Origin: Helicobacter bilis | GTDB lineage: Bacteria; Campylobacterota; Campylobacteria; Campylobacterales; Helicobacteraceae | Direction: 5' to 3' | Length of the DNA: 64,000 bases | Assembly: GCF_900198365.1 (NCBI RefSeq) | Contig: NZ_FZMS01000001.1 | Span: forward strand, 1 to 64,000 | Shown here: positions 63,683-64,000 of the stretch, piece by piece | Layout: the number at the start of each line of letters is the position of its first letter | Numbering within the stretch: the first letter of the stretch is position 1 | Program-made: the position numbers and the translations under genes | The notes under the pieces: generated by a model | Told to the model about the DNA's origin: nothing | Database searches by the model: none | Seen by the model: the letters and a program-made list of their open reading frames with translations, nothing else

Positions 63683-64000
63683 GTTTAAACACACAACATT
63701 TAGCACTTTTGGGACATGAGTTTGTTTCACAAAGTAAAAAAGATGGATTCATAGCGGTTAATAACCCCGCAACAGGTGAAGACTTAGCGTTTGTGTATGA
63801 CATAAAAGAGCAAGAACTCCAAGATATTATCACAAAATCTCAAGTCGCACAGAAAAAATGGGCAGCCCTTTTAGCAGTGGAGAGAGCAAATATCCTTTTA
63901 AAATGGTATGACTTAATGCTAGAGCATAAACAAGCATTAGCTGAGATTCTCACACAAGAGATGGGCAAGCCTTTAGCTGAAGCAAGTGGTGAAATAGTGT
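63679..64000 (+). CDS. gabD: Succinate-semialdehyde dehydrogenase, N-terminal part (cut by window end)
   Basis: The ATG at 63679 overlaps the gabT stop by 4 bases. The 107 codons present show an aldehyde dehydrogenase N-terminus: a GHEFV lead, AVNNPATGEDLAFVYDIKEQ, QKKWAALLAVERANILLKWY and LTQEMGKPLAEASGEI. The catalytic Cys and Glu lie beyond the window. Translational coupling with gabT indicates a GABA degradation unit. Confidence 0.9.
   Translation, partial: MSLNTQHLALLGHEFVSQSKKDGFIAVNNPATGEDLAFVYDIKEQELQDIITKSQVAQKKWAALLAVERANILLKWYDLMLEHKQALAEILTQEMGKPLAEASGEIV

Overview
The window is a low-GC epsilonproteobacterial chromosome segment, almost certainly from the genus Helicobacter. The main reasons are rpoB and rpoC fused into one 2883-codon reading frame (known from Helicobacter and Wolinella), the gene orders ftsI-fliE-flgC-flgB, rsmA-rnj and glmM next to rpsT that I recall from H. 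pylori, a 718-residue FlgE, and long poly-G/poly-C contingency tracts. A hisF gene and a gabT-gabD pair, both absent from H. pylori as far as I know, point to an enterohepatic-type Helicobacter; the species is not determined.

Layout. 131-4053 (minus): ftsI, fliE, flgC, flgB behind a sigma-54 promoter. 4543-15435 (plus): the S10-spc ribosomal operon rpsJ to infA, with secY and map, from one strong sigma-70-type promoter. The usual continuation (rpmJ-rpsM-rpsK-rpsD-rpoA-rplQ) is missing; instead there is a variable locus (15542-18128) with a phase-variable LpoB-like/beta-barrel lipoprotein gene and a zinc-ribbon membrane-protein gene, both carrying frameshifts. 18173-33104: tRNA Thr-Tyr-Gly-Thr, tuf, rpmG, tRNA-Trp, secE, nusG, rplKAJL, rpoBC, rpsL, rpsG; then fusA to 35197. 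35447-36736: a 49-codon gene with its own promoter, tRNA-Glu and gene-poor DNA. 36737-40489: glmM operon with two poorly known genes (minus), rpsT, and a phase-variable methyltransferase that is OFF in this sequence. 40717-43269: HlyD and TolC homologues without a pump. 43578-50180: rnj, rsmA, hisF, a MORN-type repeat protein, rimM, KH-protein, rpsP. 50407-57198: CcoI-type copper ATPase, bamA, a membrane protein with a low-complexity centre, a Sel1-like secreted protein. 57280-58938: a poly-C phase-variable DUF2972-like gene. 59034-61694: sigma-54 promoter, flgE and an unknown gene. 61695-62425: non-coding DNA with a C14 tract, a large inverted repeat and operator-like repeats. 62426-64000: gabT and the start of gabD.

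How it works together. Most of the window is housekeeping translation and transcription machinery in long co-directional operons, with two sigma-54 flagellar transcription units. Between these blocks sit short variable islands whose common features are homopolymer G/C tracts (G12 at 15594, G11 at 40001, C14 on the coding strand at 58558-58571, and an intergenic C14 at 61773), frameshifts, and degenerate copies of a small hairpin-forming repeat at 36.5, 52.0-52.2 and 56.3-56.5 kb that is translated as part of proteins. The strongest candidates for undescribed biology are the LpoB-Sel1-barrel lipoprotein with its zinc-ribbon neighbour, the coding-sequence repeat family, and the methyltransferase with a contingency tract inside a low-complexity loop. 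All reading-frame interpretations assume that homopolymer lengths in this assembly are correct.
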